DNA of 64,000 nucleotides from Terrisporobacter othiniensis (GTDB taxonomy: Bacteria > Bacillota > Clostridia > Peptostreptococcales > Peptostreptococcaceae). Made by a program: the position numbers and the translations under genes. A model generated the notes under the pieces. That model saw only the letters and a program-made list of their open reading frames with translations, was not told the origin of the DNA and made no database searches. The stretch covers positions 65,918-129,917 of the forward strand of contig NZ_JWHR01000115.1 in NCBI RefSeq assembly GCF_000808015.1, written 5' to 3'. The number at the start of each line of letters is the position of its first letter. Position 1 is the first letter of the stretch. Shown one piece after another: positions 1 through 8,603 of this stretch.

Positions 1-2
1 CT

Positions 3-488
3 ATGGCGAAGTTCTTATATGGATGCAGAGGATACAACTTAGATATACTTGCAAGAGGTCCAATGTGGGATATGGGAATTGATTACAAATGCGGAACAGG
101 TCATGGTGTAGGATATATGTTAAGCGTACATGAAGGGCCAAGTGGATTTAGATGGTATATAGTACCATCTAAACATGAAACCACTCCATTTGAAGAAGGG
201 ATGGTTATAACAAATGAACCAGGAATATATATGGAAGGCTCTCATGGAATTCGTATAGAAAATCAATTAGTTGTTAAAAAACTAGAGAAAAATATAAATG
301 GACAATTTATGGCATTTGATACAATAACTATGTGTCCAATAGATTTAGATGGAATTAATCCAAGTTTAATGACTGAAAGAGAAAAATCATTTTTAAATGA
401 CTATCATAAGAATGTATATGAAACAATCAGTCCTTATTTAAGTGATGAGGAAAGAAGCTGGTTAAAAGAATATACAAGAGAAATATAA
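3..488 (+). CDS. Xaa-Pro aminopeptidase (M24 family), C-terminal part
   Basis: This is the C-terminal 161 residues of a metal-dependent aminopeptidase P-type enzyme, which removes an N-terminal residue before proline. The reading frame is open at the window edge, so the apparent first Met is internal and the N-terminal part lies outside. Visible M24 hallmarks are GTGHGVGYMLSVHEGP, carrying a metal-site His, and NEPGIYMEGSHGIRIEN, carrying the Glu/His region that binds the two metals. The last 25 or so codons have a degraded copy 194 bases downstream. A POT peptide transporter and PepT follow on the same strand, which suggests a peptide-use cluster. The family call is firm; the exact substrate is not. 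Confidence 0.9.
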   Translation: MAKFLYGCRGYNLDILARGPMWDMGIDYKCGTGHGVGYMLSVHEGPSGFRWYIVPSKHETTPFEEGMVITNEPGIYMEGSHGIRIENQLVVKKLEKNINGQFMAFDTITMCPIDLDGINPSLMTEREKSFLNDYHKNVYETISPYLSDEERSWLKEYTREI

Positions 489-594
489 TATTTAGTTATT
501 ATTGTGGAAAATGGCAATAAAATATAATACAAAAGTTTGAGGCCAAATTAGGGAGTTTGTAACTAATAAAGATGTAAGATTATATCTTTATTAG

Positions 595-679
595 TTATCA
601 TAAAACTGTGTATGACGTAATCAGCCATATTTATTAACAGCTTAGGAAATGACTGATTAGAAAAGATACACAAGAAATA
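595..679 (+). pseudogene. Relic copy of the 3' end of an Xaa-Pro aminopeptidase gene
   Basis: This stretch matches 401-485, the last codons of the preceding M24 gene, at a constant offset of 194 bases at both ends. For example, atcataaaactgtgtatg here faces atcataagaatgtatatg there, and the last codons agree (T-x-E-I). The aminopeptidase frame is broken by two stop codons. It looks like the remains of a second tandem aminopeptidase gene, mostly deleted, whose end now lies just before the transporter gene. Its left edge overlaps one arm of a 14-bp inverted repeat (561-596). Confidence 0.6.
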
Positions 680-699
680 CATTATATATGGGGGACAAC

Positions 700-2082
700 A
701 TGGAAAACACAGTTAAATCAAAAAAGAGACCTTTAGCTTTCTACCTATGTTCAAGCACTTTCTCATTTGAAAGAGCTGCATATTATGGAAGTAAAGGAAT
801 ATTATTATTATTTATTGCGGCAAGTGTTGCAACAGGTGGATTAGGGCTTACATCAGACCAAGCAGCTTTAGCAGTTGCTAATTTAGTTGCATTCACTTAT
901 TTAGCACCAATATTTGGTGGTATGATTTGTGATAGATGGATAGGAGCTAGATACGCTATACCAGCAGGAATGTTAATAATGGGTGCTGGTTATTTTATAG
1001 GAGCTAATGCTACAGATATAACAGGAATCAATATAATGATAGCTTTAGTTGCTTTAGGTACAGGTTTATTTAAAGGTAATTTATCTGCATTAACAGGTAC
1101 TTTATTTGCTGATCAAGATCAACTTGATTCAGCATTCTCAACACAGTATAGTTTTATAAATACAGGTAGTTTCTTTGGAACAACTTTCTTTGGGTTTGCT
1201 TATATGTACTTATTTAATAAAGGAAAAGTTTTAGGATTTACAGCATGCTTTAAATTCTCAGCTGTTATAATGATAGTAGGAGCAATAATATTTGTTTTAG
1301 GGTGGAAGTTCTTAGGTGAACATGGTAAAAAACCATTCTTAGCTGGCCAAGAAAAAAATGATAATGCTGAAAATGATACAAAATCACCATTAACTATAAT
1401 AGAAAAGAAAAGAATTATGGCTATAGTTTTAGTTTCTACTTTCTCGGTAATATTCTGGTTATTCTGGTATGTTACTTATTTAGCAGTTTATGATTATGGT
1501 GGAGCTTTTGTAGATATGTCTATAGGAAACTTTGAAGTACCTTTATTATGGTTTGATTCAGAAAATGCATTATTATGCATACTTCTTGGGCCAATCTTAG
1601 GTTCTTTATGGTATAAATTATCTCAAAGACCACAAGGAGACTTATCTCTATTTAAGAAAACAGGTATAGGATTAGCATTCCTAGGAGTTGCATTTTTAAT
1701 GTTAGTTGGGGCTGAATTTACAAGAGGTATAGGTGCTCCAGAGACAGCGAAGGCTTCTATAGGATGGATAATAGCATTTGGATTCTTCTTAAGTTTAGGA
1801 GAAATGTGTTTCTCTCCACTTGGGAATTCATTTGTAAGTAAATACGCTCCAAAGAAATACTTAGCAGTATTAATGGGAGTTTGGACTTTTGCTACTTTTA
1901 TAGCTGGTAAAACTCATGGAGCTATATACAACTTTACTAAACAATTCGATATGATAATAGTTTACACTGTAATACCAGTAATCTTATTTGTTTGTGCAGT
2001 ATCATTATTTGCATTAGATAAAAAATTAAGTACATTAGTTGCTGATGATGATAGTGAAGATGCTGACAAAATGGCAGTTTAA
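700..2082 (+). CDS. POT-family proton-dependent oligopeptide transporter
   Basis: The 460-residue multi-pass membrane protein is of the POT/PTR (DtpT-like) MFS family, which imports di- and tripeptides with protons. The N-terminal FSFERAAYYGSKGILLLFI segment matches the family's E-x-x-E-R/F-x-x-Y-G region. PIFGGMICDRWIGARYAI matches the first cytoplasmic-loop signature, and GTGLFKGNLSALTG is a later family motif. An ATG at 688 is in frame, but GGGGGA at 690-695 sits just ahead of the ATG at 700, so I start at 700. It lies between two peptidase genes, which fits peptide uptake followed by hydrolysis. A terminator follows directly. Confidence 0.9.
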   Translation: MENTVKSKKRPLAFYLCSSTFSFERAAYYGSKGILLLFIAASVATGGLGLTSDQAALAVANLVAFTYLAPIFGGMICDRWIGARYAIPAGMLIMGAGYFIGANATDITGINIMIALVALGTGLFKGNLSALTGTLFADQDQLDSAFSTQYSFINTGSFFGTTFFGFAYMYLFNKGKVLGFTACFKFSAVIMIVGAIIFVLGWKFLGEHGKKPFLAGQEKNDNAENDTKSPLTIIEKKRIMAIVLVSTFSVIFWLFWYVTYLAVYDYGGAFVDMSIGNFEVPLLWFDSENALLCILLGPILGSLWYKLSQRPQGDLSLFKKTGIGLAFLGVAFLMLVGAEFTRGIGAPETAKASIGWIIAFGFFLSLGEMCFSPLGNSFVSKYAPKKYLAVLMGVWTFATFIAGKTHGAIYNFTKQFDMIIVYTVIPVILFVCAVSLFALDKKLSTLVADDDSEDADKMAV

Positions 2083-2115
2083 TATTGTCGTAGATTGATA
2101 TGAAATAAATACTTA

Positions 2116-2154
2116 ACTGGGTTCTGAGCTGTTACAGAGCCCAGTTTTTGTTTT
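2116..2154 (+). terminator. Intrinsic terminator after the peptide transporter
   Basis: The hairpin has arms ACTGGG-TCTG and CAGAG-CCCAGT and runs into TTTTTGTTTT. It separates the transporter gene from pepT. Confidence 0.85.
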
Positions 2155-2185
2155 ATTAATATATATTTATAAGGAGAGTAATAAT

Positions 2186-3403
2186 ATGAGAGCATATGAA
2201 AGAATGTTGAACTATGTAAAAGTTTGGACTACTAGTGATAGTAGTAGCGATGCTGTGCCTTCTACTTCTCGTCAATTTGATTTAGCTAAGCTATTAGTTG
2301 AAGAAATGAAAGAGTTAGGAATAGAAGATGCTCACGTAGACGATAAAAGTTATGTCTATGGAACTTTAGCTGCAACAAAAGGATATGAAGATAAAGCTAA
2401 ACTAGGGTTTATAGCTCACTTAGATACCTCAGAAGATATAAGTGGACAAAATGTTAATCCACAAATTATAGAAAATTATAATGGCGAAGATATAGTTTTA
2501 GGGGATAGTGGAAGAGTTATAAGAGTTTGTGATTTTCCACATTTAAAAAGTTTTAAAGGAAGAACTTTGATAACTACAGACGGAACAACTTTACTTGGTG
2601 CAGATGATAAAGCAGGTATAGCAGAAATAATGACTGTTATAGAAAGAATACAAAAAGAAAATATACCTCATGGCAAAATATGTATAGGATTTAATCCAGA
2701 TGAAGAAATAGGAGCTGGAGCTCATAATTTTGATGTTGAAAAATTTGGTGCTGACTTCGCATACACTTTAGATGGATGGCTAGAAGGACAAATAGAGTAT
2801 GAAAACTTTAATGCATCTTCTGCAACATTTGAGATAAAAGGTATAAATGTTCATCCAGGTAGTGCTAAAGACATAATGGTTAATTCTCAACTATTAGCAA
2901 TGGAGATAAACTCGATGTTACCAAAAGAAACTCCAGCTACTACTGAAGGGTATGAAGGATTCTATCATTTAATGGAGACAACAGGTTCAGTAGAATACTC
3001 AAAACTTGTTTATATAGTAAGAGATCATGATGCAGACAAATTTGCTGCAAGAAATGAATTCTTAGAGAATATAGCGAGAACTATGAATGAAAAATATGGT
3101 GAAGGTGTAGTAACTCTTACTATAAAACAACAATATAGAAATATGAAAGAACAAATAGAGCCATGTATGCATTTAATAGATAATGCTAAAAAGGCAATAA
3201 AAGCAGTAGGATTAGAGCCAACTGTAGATGCTATACGTGGAGGAACTGATGGGGCTCAACTTAGTTTCAAAGGACTTCCTTGCCCAAACTTAGGAACTGG
3301 TGGAGCTGCTTATCATGGAGCTTGCGAACATATAAGTGTGGAAGGTATGGATAAAGTTGTTGATATAGCTGTTGAGCTAGTTAAGATATATGCTCAAATG
3401 TAA
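2186..3403 (+). CDS. pepT: Peptidase T (tripeptide aminopeptidase, M20B)
   Basis: This 405-residue cytoplasmic dizinc peptidase releases the N-terminal residue from tripeptides. Its length is normal for PepT. Metal and catalytic motifs are clear: IAHLDTSED (metal-ligand His and catalytic Asp), LLGADDKAG (bridging Asp), FNPDEEIGAG (catalytic Glu pair), YTLDGWLEG (metal Asp), and the C-terminal GGTDGAQLSFKGLP and GAAYHGACEH (last metal His). AAGGAGAG lies 7-8 bases before the ATG. It follows the POT transporter and has its own terminator, so it probably forms a separate unit that acts on imported peptides. Confidence 0.97.
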   Translation: MRAYERMLNYVKVWTTSDSSSDAVPSTSRQFDLAKLLVEEMKELGIEDAHVDDKSYVYGTLAATKGYEDKAKLGFIAHLDTSEDISGQNVNPQIIENYNGEDIVLGDSGRVIRVCDFPHLKSFKGRTLITTDGTTLLGADDKAGIAEIMTVIERIQKENIPHGKICIGFNPDEEIGAGAHNFDVEKFGADFAYTLDGWLEGQIEYENFNASSATFEIKGINVHPGSAKDIMVNSQLLAMEINSMLPKETPATTEGYEGFYHLMETTGSVEYSKLVYIVRDHDADKFAARNEFLENIARTMNEKYGEGVVTLTIKQQYRNMKEQIEPCMHLIDNAKKAIKAVGLEPTVDAIRGGTDGAQLSFKGLPCPNLGTGGAAYHGACEHISVEGMDKVVDIAVELVKIYAQM

Positions 3404-3422
3404 TATATTATAAATTATAAGG

Positions 3423-3452
3423 AAACTGATCTAAAATAAGATCAGTTTTTTT
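3423..3452 (+). terminator. Terminator after pepT
   Basis: A perfect stem AACTGATCT/AGATCAGTT is followed by seven T residues. Confidence 0.9.
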
Positions 3453-3483
3453 ACATGCTATGACATTATAATATTCTTACAGT

Positions 3484-3637
3484 TGTGGATAAGCTATATA
3501 ATTAAGGAATATCAACAACTATAAAATTGTAAAAAATTACTTTTGAACAACGGAGTTGCCTGAAGTGGTAACGAAATGATTCGCCAACACGTTGCTCAAA
3601 GGCATTTCGTTGGCGATACGAGTGAAGCGAATTTTTT
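3484..3637 (+). repeat. Intergenic repeat element, copy 1, with exact DnaA box
   Basis: It begins with TGTGGATAA (3484-3492), the exact reverse form of the DnaA box TTATCCACA. It ends with GTTGGCGATACGAGTGAAGC then GAATTTTTT. A second copy sits at 49838-49924 on the other strand. The arms can fold in competing ways. AACGAAATG (3570-3578) pairs with CATTTCGTT (3603-3611). TCGCCAAC (3581-3588) pairs with GTTGGCGA (3609-3616). ATTCGC (3579-3584) can pair with GCGAAT (3627-3632), just before a T run. No open frame of note lies inside. Function is unknown. Confidence 0.6.
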
Positions 3638-3681
3638 ATTTAAATTAGTAATTTTATATTAATCATTTATATAGATAAAAA

Positions 3682-4215
3682 TTAAAGTGATTCATTTGTT
3701 TTTGAATATTGCAATATTGCTATCCCATTCTCTATTATGTAAGAATCAAGATGTAAGTCTATTTTAAGATTATTTTCAAGGAATAGAGGTATGCCTTTGC
3801 CTAAAATTGTAGGTATTATTCCAACTATAAATTGATCTATAATATCAGCTTTAAGAAAGTTATCTACTAAACCTCCTCCACCGAATAAGAATATGTTTTT
3901 ACCTTCATTTTTAAATTTTAGTATTGTTTCGCATAAATTATCATTTATAAAATGATAATTTTCATAGTCATCCATTGTTTCTGATGTGGCTATATATACT
4001 GGCTTTTCTTTGTAATCTTTATGAAAGCCCTGATCATAGCAATTTTTACCCATTACTATAACATCGATATCCTCTAAAAAGTTTCCAAAGTCCCATTTAT
4101 TATTAGTATTTAACGAATTGTCATCATTTCCAACTATCCAGTCGAATCCTCCGTTTTCGTCAGCTATATATCCGTCTATACTTATTGCTAAATTTAATAT
4201 TACTTTTCCGTCCAT
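3682..4215 (-). CDS. Dihydrofolate reductase-like protein (RibD C-terminal family)
   Basis: This is a 177-residue protein of the RibD C-terminal/DHFR-like fold, a group of NADPH-dependent reductases usually of unknown substrate. It shows the family start KVILNLAISIDGYIADENGG, the mid-protein VIVMGKNCYDQG segment and the cofactor-site FLFGGGGLVDNFL. A longer frame reaches 4338, but AAAGGA sits 8 bases before the ATG at 4215 and the extension would run back over the topB terminator and 3' end. It is downstream of topB on the same strand, beyond a terminator. No folate or riboflavin genes are near, so the role stays open. Confidence 0.8.
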   Translation of the reverse strand: MDGKVILNLAISIDGYIADENGGFDWIVGNDDNSLNTNNKWDFGNFLEDIDVIVMGKNCYDQGFHKDYKEKPVYIATSETMDDYENYHFINDNLCETILKFKNEGKNIFLFGGGGLVDNFLKADIIDQFIVGIIPTILGKGIPLFLENNLKIDLHLDSYIIENGIAILQYSKTNESL

Positions 4216-4270
4216 AACATACATCCTTTCATTTTTAATTAAGTTTATTATTATATAAAATTTATATAAT

Positions 4271-4313
4271 AATAAAAATAGAGGTATTAAAGCAATTAAT
4301 CCCTCTATTTTTA
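4271..4313 (-). terminator. Terminator after topB
   Basis: AAAATAGAGG and CCTCTATTTT form a stem directly beyond the topB stop, with T-rich sequence on the minus-strand exit side. Confidence 0.75.
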
Positions 4314-6512
4314 TTATTGATCTTTTTTTATTAACCAAGAATAATAACCCTTGTCATTTTTTTCGTATTTAAGTATGGCATCAAACTTATTTCCATCTTT
4401 ACCAGTTAAGGATTTCACCTTAGCTTCACCTTTTTTTAGCAAGCTTTTTACCATAGTTTTAGTAGGTTTCTTTTTAAATAACTGTAAATATTTATCGTCT
4501 TTAAAAATACCATATTTACAGTTAGTATAATTAGTACATAAGAAGCCTTTAGAGTTTTCCAGAACATCTCCGCCACATACTGGACATTTACCTAAAGGAG
4601 TATTATCGTTTGATCCAGAACTTTTAGTTGTAACAGATTTAGAAGATGTAGATTTTTTAGATGATGATATAGATTTATCACTTACAAACCTCTTAGTTTT
4701 AGCATTATAAGTAAAACTTTCTGTACTTATTTTTCTAGGCCTATCATTTTTAATTAAATTAACACTATTCCAAATAAAACTCATAATGTTATTAAGATAT
4801 TCTTTTCTTGTATATTGCCCTTTTTGAATATCGCTTAAACTTTTTTCTAGTTTACCAGTATAATCCACGTCAAATAATTCTTTGACAGGGAAAATTTCTA
4901 CTAGATTTTGACCTAAATCAGTTATAGCGTAAGACTTACCTTTTTTACTTACATATCCAACTTGACCGATTTTCTTAAGGACATCAGCACGAGTTGCAGA
5001 AGTACCTATAGAGTAACCAGATAATACTGTTGTATCTTCCTCAGGTACATTTTTACCACAGTTTTTCATGGCTTTAAGTAAAGTATCTTCTGTATATGGC
5101 TTAGGAGGAGTAGTTTGTTTACTTATAGGTTTTACTTCTATAACATCAACTGCCTCATTTTTATCCATCATAGGAAGTAAATCATCTTTTTCTTCTTTAT
5201 TATAAACTTCTAAATATCCTTTAACCTTAAGGACTTTTCCTTTTGTAATGAATATATTTTTATTCACATCAGTTTTTATTTCTGTATTTTCATACTCTGC
5301 AGGTGGCATAAAGTTAGCTATAAATCTATCCTTGATGGCATTGTAAACAATAGCTTCATCAGGCGTTAATTTAGTTGGTACTATATAAGTTGGTGTGATG
5401 GCACTATGGCTATCAACCTTTGAAGAGTCAAAAACTCTTTTTGTTTTAGTAAATTTAATTTTACTTTCATAAGGTAGGCCCTTTTTTAATTTGTTTAAAG
5501 TATCAGAAGTTTTATCGACTAAGCTTTCTTCTAGGAAAACTGAGTCAGTCCTTGGATAAGTAATATATCCACCTTTACCTTTACCTTCATACAAAGACTG
5601 ACAGACTGTAAGGACCTTGTCAGATGTAAAATTACTATACTTTGAAGTAATATAACCTTGCAGTGAAGTTAAAGAAAATAATTTAGGAGCATATTCTTTA
5701 GAAGTAGTTACTTTTTTATCAGTTATGATACCTTCTTTAGAAGTAATACTATCAATTATTGCTCTAGCTTCTTCTGGTGTATCAAATTTACTATTTTTAT
5801 TTTTTACTAATTTACCTTTATATTCACCGTTTTTACATCTAAAACTTCCTTCTATTTCATAATAAGTTTTTGGAACAAAGTTTCGAATTTCCATATCTCT
5901 ATCATAAACAAGTTTTACAGTTGGAAGAATTACACGTCCTATATTTAATAACTTTCCATTACCATATTTAAGTGTTGCAATAGAAGTAAAGTTTATACCT
6001 ATTAACCAGTCTGTTATTAATCTTGTATATCCTGCTGCTTGTAAGTTTCTCATATCTTCTTCATCTTTAAGATTTTGAAGACCTTTTGTTATATCTTGAG
6101 GTGTCCATTCGTTTACTAATATTCTTTTTACAGGCTTTTTATTTTTTGCCATAAGAAAAATTAAAAAGGCAATTAGTTCACCTTCACGGTCATTATCTGT
6201 TGCATTTATAATATATTCAATATCATCTCTATGTAATAGAGTGTTAATTACATCAAATTGATTTTTTTTAGAATCTTCAACTTTAAATTTAAATCTATCT
6301 TGCGGGATAAATGGAAAATTCTCCATCTTCCATGATCCAGAGTATCTATCCTTATCATAATCCTTCATATCATATAAAGAAACTAAATGTCCAAATGCAT
6401 AAGTAATAATATATCCATTTCCTTCAAAATATCCATTACATCTTACATTGGCACCTAAAAAGGATGCAATAGTTTTAGCGACAGATGGCTTTTCTGCTAA
6501 AATAAGTTTCAT
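4314..6512 (-). CDS. topB: DNA topoisomerase III (type IA)
   Basis: This 732-residue type IA topoisomerase relaxes negative supercoils and decatenates DNA by single-strand passage. The Toprim domain opens with MKLILAEKPSVAKTIASFLG and includes the acidic NATDNDREGELIAF motif. The active-site Tyr lies in GGYITYPRTDS near residue 317. A linker rich in Lys and Ser near residues 600-640 is followed by a zinc-ribbon-like CPVCGG...CTNYTNC segment, in which four Cys are visible. The length is usual for Firmicutes TopB. AAAAGGAGG precedes the ATG by 6 bases. It stands alone on the minus strand, opposite dut. Confidence 0.97.
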   Translation of the reverse strand: MKLILAEKPSVAKTIASFLGANVRCNGYFEGNGYIITYAFGHLVSLYDMKDYDKDRYSGSWKMENFPFIPQDRFKFKVEDSKKNQFDVINTLLHRDDIEYIINATDNDREGELIAFLIFLMAKNKKPVKRILVNEWTPQDITKGLQNLKDEEDMRNLQAAGYTRLITDWLIGINFTSIATLKYGNGKLLNIGRVILPTVKLVYDRDMEIRNFVPKTYYEIEGSFRCKNGEYKGKLVKNKNSKFDTPEEARAIIDSITSKEGIITDKKVTTSKEYAPKLFSLTSLQGYITSKYSNFTSDKVLTVCQSLYEGKGKGGYITYPRTDSVFLEESLVDKTSDTLNKLKKGLPYESKIKFTKTKRVFDSSKVDSHSAITPTYIVPTKLTPDEAIVYNAIKDRFIANFMPPAEYENTEIKTDVNKNIFITKGKVLKVKGYLEVYNKEEKDDLLPMMDKNEAVDVIEVKPISKQTTPPKPYTEDTLLKAMKNCGKNVPEEDTTVLSGYSIGTSATRADVLKKIGQVGYVSKKGKSYAITDLGQNLVEIFPVKELFDVDYTGKLEKSLSDIQKGQYTRKEYLNNIMSFIWNSVNLIKNDRPRKISTESFTYNAKTKRFVSDKSISSSKKSTSSKSVTTKSSGSNDNTPLGKCPVCGGDVLENSKGFLCTNYTNCKYGIFKDDKYLQLFKKKPTKTMVKSLLKKGEAKVKSLTGKDGNKFDAILKYEKNDKGYYSWLIKKDQ

Positions 6513-6677
6513 TTTCTACCTCCTTTTGAACATTTACAATATTACCATAGAATAGGTGTTCTCTCAAGTATTTGCAAATTAAATTCTTACACTCTTACAT
6601 ATTATTATATATTGTAGTAAAATATAAAAGTATTTAAAATTGGATATAATAGTTAAACTTTAAAAGGAGATTAAGAA

Positions 6678-7112
6678 ATGAAAAATATTAAAATTCAATA
6701 TCTTAATGATGAGATAAAAAGATTAGAATACATAGATGGAAAATCTGATTGGATAGATTTAAGAGCAGCTGAAAAAGTTGAATTAAAAGCAGGAGAGTTT
6801 AAATTAATTCCGTTAGGTGTGGCTATGGAATTACCAAAAGGTTATGAAGCTCATATAGTACCAAGAAGTAGTACTTTCAAAAACTTTGGTATAATTCAAA
6901 CTAATCACTGTGGAATAGTAGATAATACATATTGTGGACCAAATGATTGGTGGTTTATGCCAGCATTTGCTCTTAGAGACACAGTAATAGAAGTAAATGA
7001 TAGAATATGCCAATTTAGAATTCAAGAAAACCAACCTAAGATAGTTTTTAATGAAGTTGAAAAGCTTCAAGCAGAAGATAGAGGCGGAATTGGAAGCACA
7101 GGTAAACAATAA
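6678..7112 (+). CDS. dut: dUTP diphosphatase (dUTPase)
   Basis: The 144-residue trimeric dUTPase hydrolyses dUTP to dUMP and pyrophosphate, limiting uracil in DNA. The five family motifs appear in order: WIDLRAAE (1), PRSST (2), [14 protein letters not shown] (3, with the catalytic Asp), DRICQFRI (4) and [10 protein letters not shown] (5, the P-loop-like tail). Motif 3 has CGPNDWW, where many relatives have RG-x-W. AAAAGGAGA lies 7 bases before the ATG. It is monocistronic, with a hairpin after it. Confidence 0.93.
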   Translation: MKNIKIQYLNDEIKRLEYIDGKSDWIDLRAAEKVELKAGEFKLIPLGVAMELPKGYEAHIVPRSSTFKNFGIIQTNHCGIVDNTYCGPNDWWFMPAFALRDTVIEVNDRICQFRIQENQPKIVFNEVEKLQAEDRGGIGSTGKQ

Positions 7113-7121
7113 TAAATTGAT

Positions 7122-7162
7122 ATAATAATAGGTCAGCAAAGTAATTGCTGGCCTATTATTAT
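7122..7162 (+). terminator. Hairpin after dut
   Basis: The long stem ATAATAATAGG-CAGCAA/TTGCTG-CCTATTATTAT has a short loop. The T run after it is weak, so termination is likely but not certain. Confidence 0.6.
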
Positions 7163-7332
7163 ATCCAAAAACTAGTAAATTACTCATGTAAATAATGTAA
7201 ATACCCTTAGTATTATGGACAAATACTTACATTTTTGTAATAATACTAATAGTAATATTTGAAAGTATTTAGGTAAGCTATATTTAAAATTGACAATATA
7301 TATAAAATAACATTGGGAGAGGAGTTGAGTGA

Positions 7333-7357
7333 ATTATAACTTATAATAAGTTATAAT
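7333..7357 (+). promoter_or_regulatory. Perfect palindrome between ribosome site and start of the NlpC/P60 gene
   Basis: ATTATAACTTAT and ATAAGTTATAAT are perfect 12-base arms around a single A. The strong GGGAGAGGAG ribosome site (about 7314-7323) lies upstream of it. The in-frame ATG (7364) lies downstream and has no Shine-Dalgarno match of its own. The ribosome site directly precedes a four-codon frame (TTG AGT GAA TTA TAA). The palindrome could be an operator, or a hairpin that brings the ribosome site near the ATG. Confidence 0.5.
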
Positions 7358-7363
7358 ACATTT

Positions 7364-8443
7364 ATGAGTATTGATAAGAAATACGTTTTAACAGGATTAG
7401 TAGCATCATCAATAATGTTACATACAGGAATGACGACAGCATTTGCGGATACTGAATATAGGATCATAACAGCAGATGCAGTAAACTTTAGAAGTGGACC
7501 ATCAACAAGTTATTCATCAATTGGGAAGTTTAACAAAGGTGATAAAGTAGAGTACTTAGGTGAAAGCGGTTCTTGGATAAAAGTTAAATATTCTAGTAAA
7601 ACAGGATATGTTTATGGCGATTATGTGGAGAAAGATACATCAAGCACTAAAACGACGAAGTATGTAAATGCTTCATCATTAAACTTTAGAAGTGGACCAT
7701 CAACAAGTTACTCAGTAATAGGGAAATTATCAAGTGGAGATAAGGTTGAAGTAATATCAACATCAAATGGATGGTCAAAAATAAAATATGATGGCAAGAC
7801 AGGATATGTTTCAAGTAAATATTTAAGTAGTAGTGCTCCAGAATCAAGTACTACAACAATAAAATATGTAAATGCTTCATCATTAAATGTTAGAAGTGGG
7901 CCATCAACAAATAACTCGGTAATAGGAAAGTTATCAAGTGGAGATAAGGTTGAAGTAATATCAACATCAAATGGATGGTCAAAAATAAAATATAATGGCC
8001 AAACAGGATATGTTTCAAGTCAGTATTTAAGTAGTACTGCTTCAGATAGTTCTACTTCGACATCTTCATCAGCAAGTAAAGTTATATCACTAGCTAAGAC
8101 TTTACTTGGAAAGCCATATGTATGGGGAGCTCAAGGCCCAAGTAGCTTTGATTGTTCAGGTTTTACATACTACGTATTTAAAAATTCAGTAAATGTTACT
8201 ATACCAAGAGTTTCAAAGGATCAAAGTAAGTATGGTACTTCTGTAAGTAAAAGTAATTTAAAAGTTGGTGATTTAATATTCTTTGATACAAATGGATCAA
8301 ATGATGGAAATGTTAGTCACGTTGGAATATATATGGGTAACAATGAGTTTATACACGCTTCATCAAGTAAAAAGAAAGTTGTAATATCGCAAATGAGTTC
8401 TTATTATAATGGAGCTTTTGTAAATGCTAGAAGAGTATTATAG
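7364..8443 (+). CDS. Secreted SH3b-NlpC/P60 peptidoglycan endopeptidase
   Basis: This is a 359-residue cell-wall hydrolase. A signal peptide ends at about residue 28 (TTAFA-D). Three SH3b wall-binding repeats follow, near residues 32-90, 96-155 and 167-225, each with a NFRSGPST- or NVRSGPST-type core and a GYV end. A Ser/Thr linker leads to an NlpC/P60 domain. The catalytic Cys is in FDCSGFTYYVF and the His in VSHVGIYMGN, with a later FIHASS. Such enzymes usually cut D-Glu/DL-diamino acid links in stem peptides. Repeats 2 and 3 are nearly identical at DNA level, so recent duplication or copy-number change is plausible. A decayed paralogue lies just downstream. Confidence 0.93.
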   Translation: MSIDKKYVLTGLVASSIMLHTGMTTAFADTEYRIITADAVNFRSGPSTSYSSIGKFNKGDKVEYLGESGSWIKVKYSSKTGYVYGDYVEKDTSSTKTTKYVNASSLNFRSGPSTSYSVIGKLSSGDKVEVISTSNGWSKIKYDGKTGYVSSKYLSSSAPESSTTTIKYVNASSLNVRSGPSTNNSVIGKLSSGDKVEVISTSNGWSKIKYNGQTGYVSSQYLSSTASDSSTSTSSSASKVISLAKTLLGKPYVWGAQGPSSFDCSGFTYYVFKNSVNVTIPRVSKDQSKYGTSVSKSNLKVGDLIFFDTNGSNDGNVSHVGIYMGNNEFIHASSSKKKVVISQMSSYYNGAFVNARRVL

Positions 8444-8450
8444 ACTGTAA

Positions 8451-8480
8451 ACTGTCTCTATTTTTAGAGACAGTTTTTTT
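8451..8480 (+). terminator. Terminator after the NlpC/P60 gene
   Basis: A perfect stem ACTGTCTCTA/TAGAGACAGT is followed by seven T residues. Confidence 0.92.
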
Positions 8481-8603
8481 ACATAAAAATATACAAACAC
8501 AAATATCTATAAACATGCATATATTTACAATAATAGAGCTTTTCTCTGTTAAAATTATCAATAGGACTTGATAATCTTATAATATTAAATTATAAGAGAT
8601 GAT

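Noticed and set aside
6831..7187. Minus-strand frame across dut
   Set aside because: It is a shadow of the dUTPase gene with no family similarity or ribosome site.
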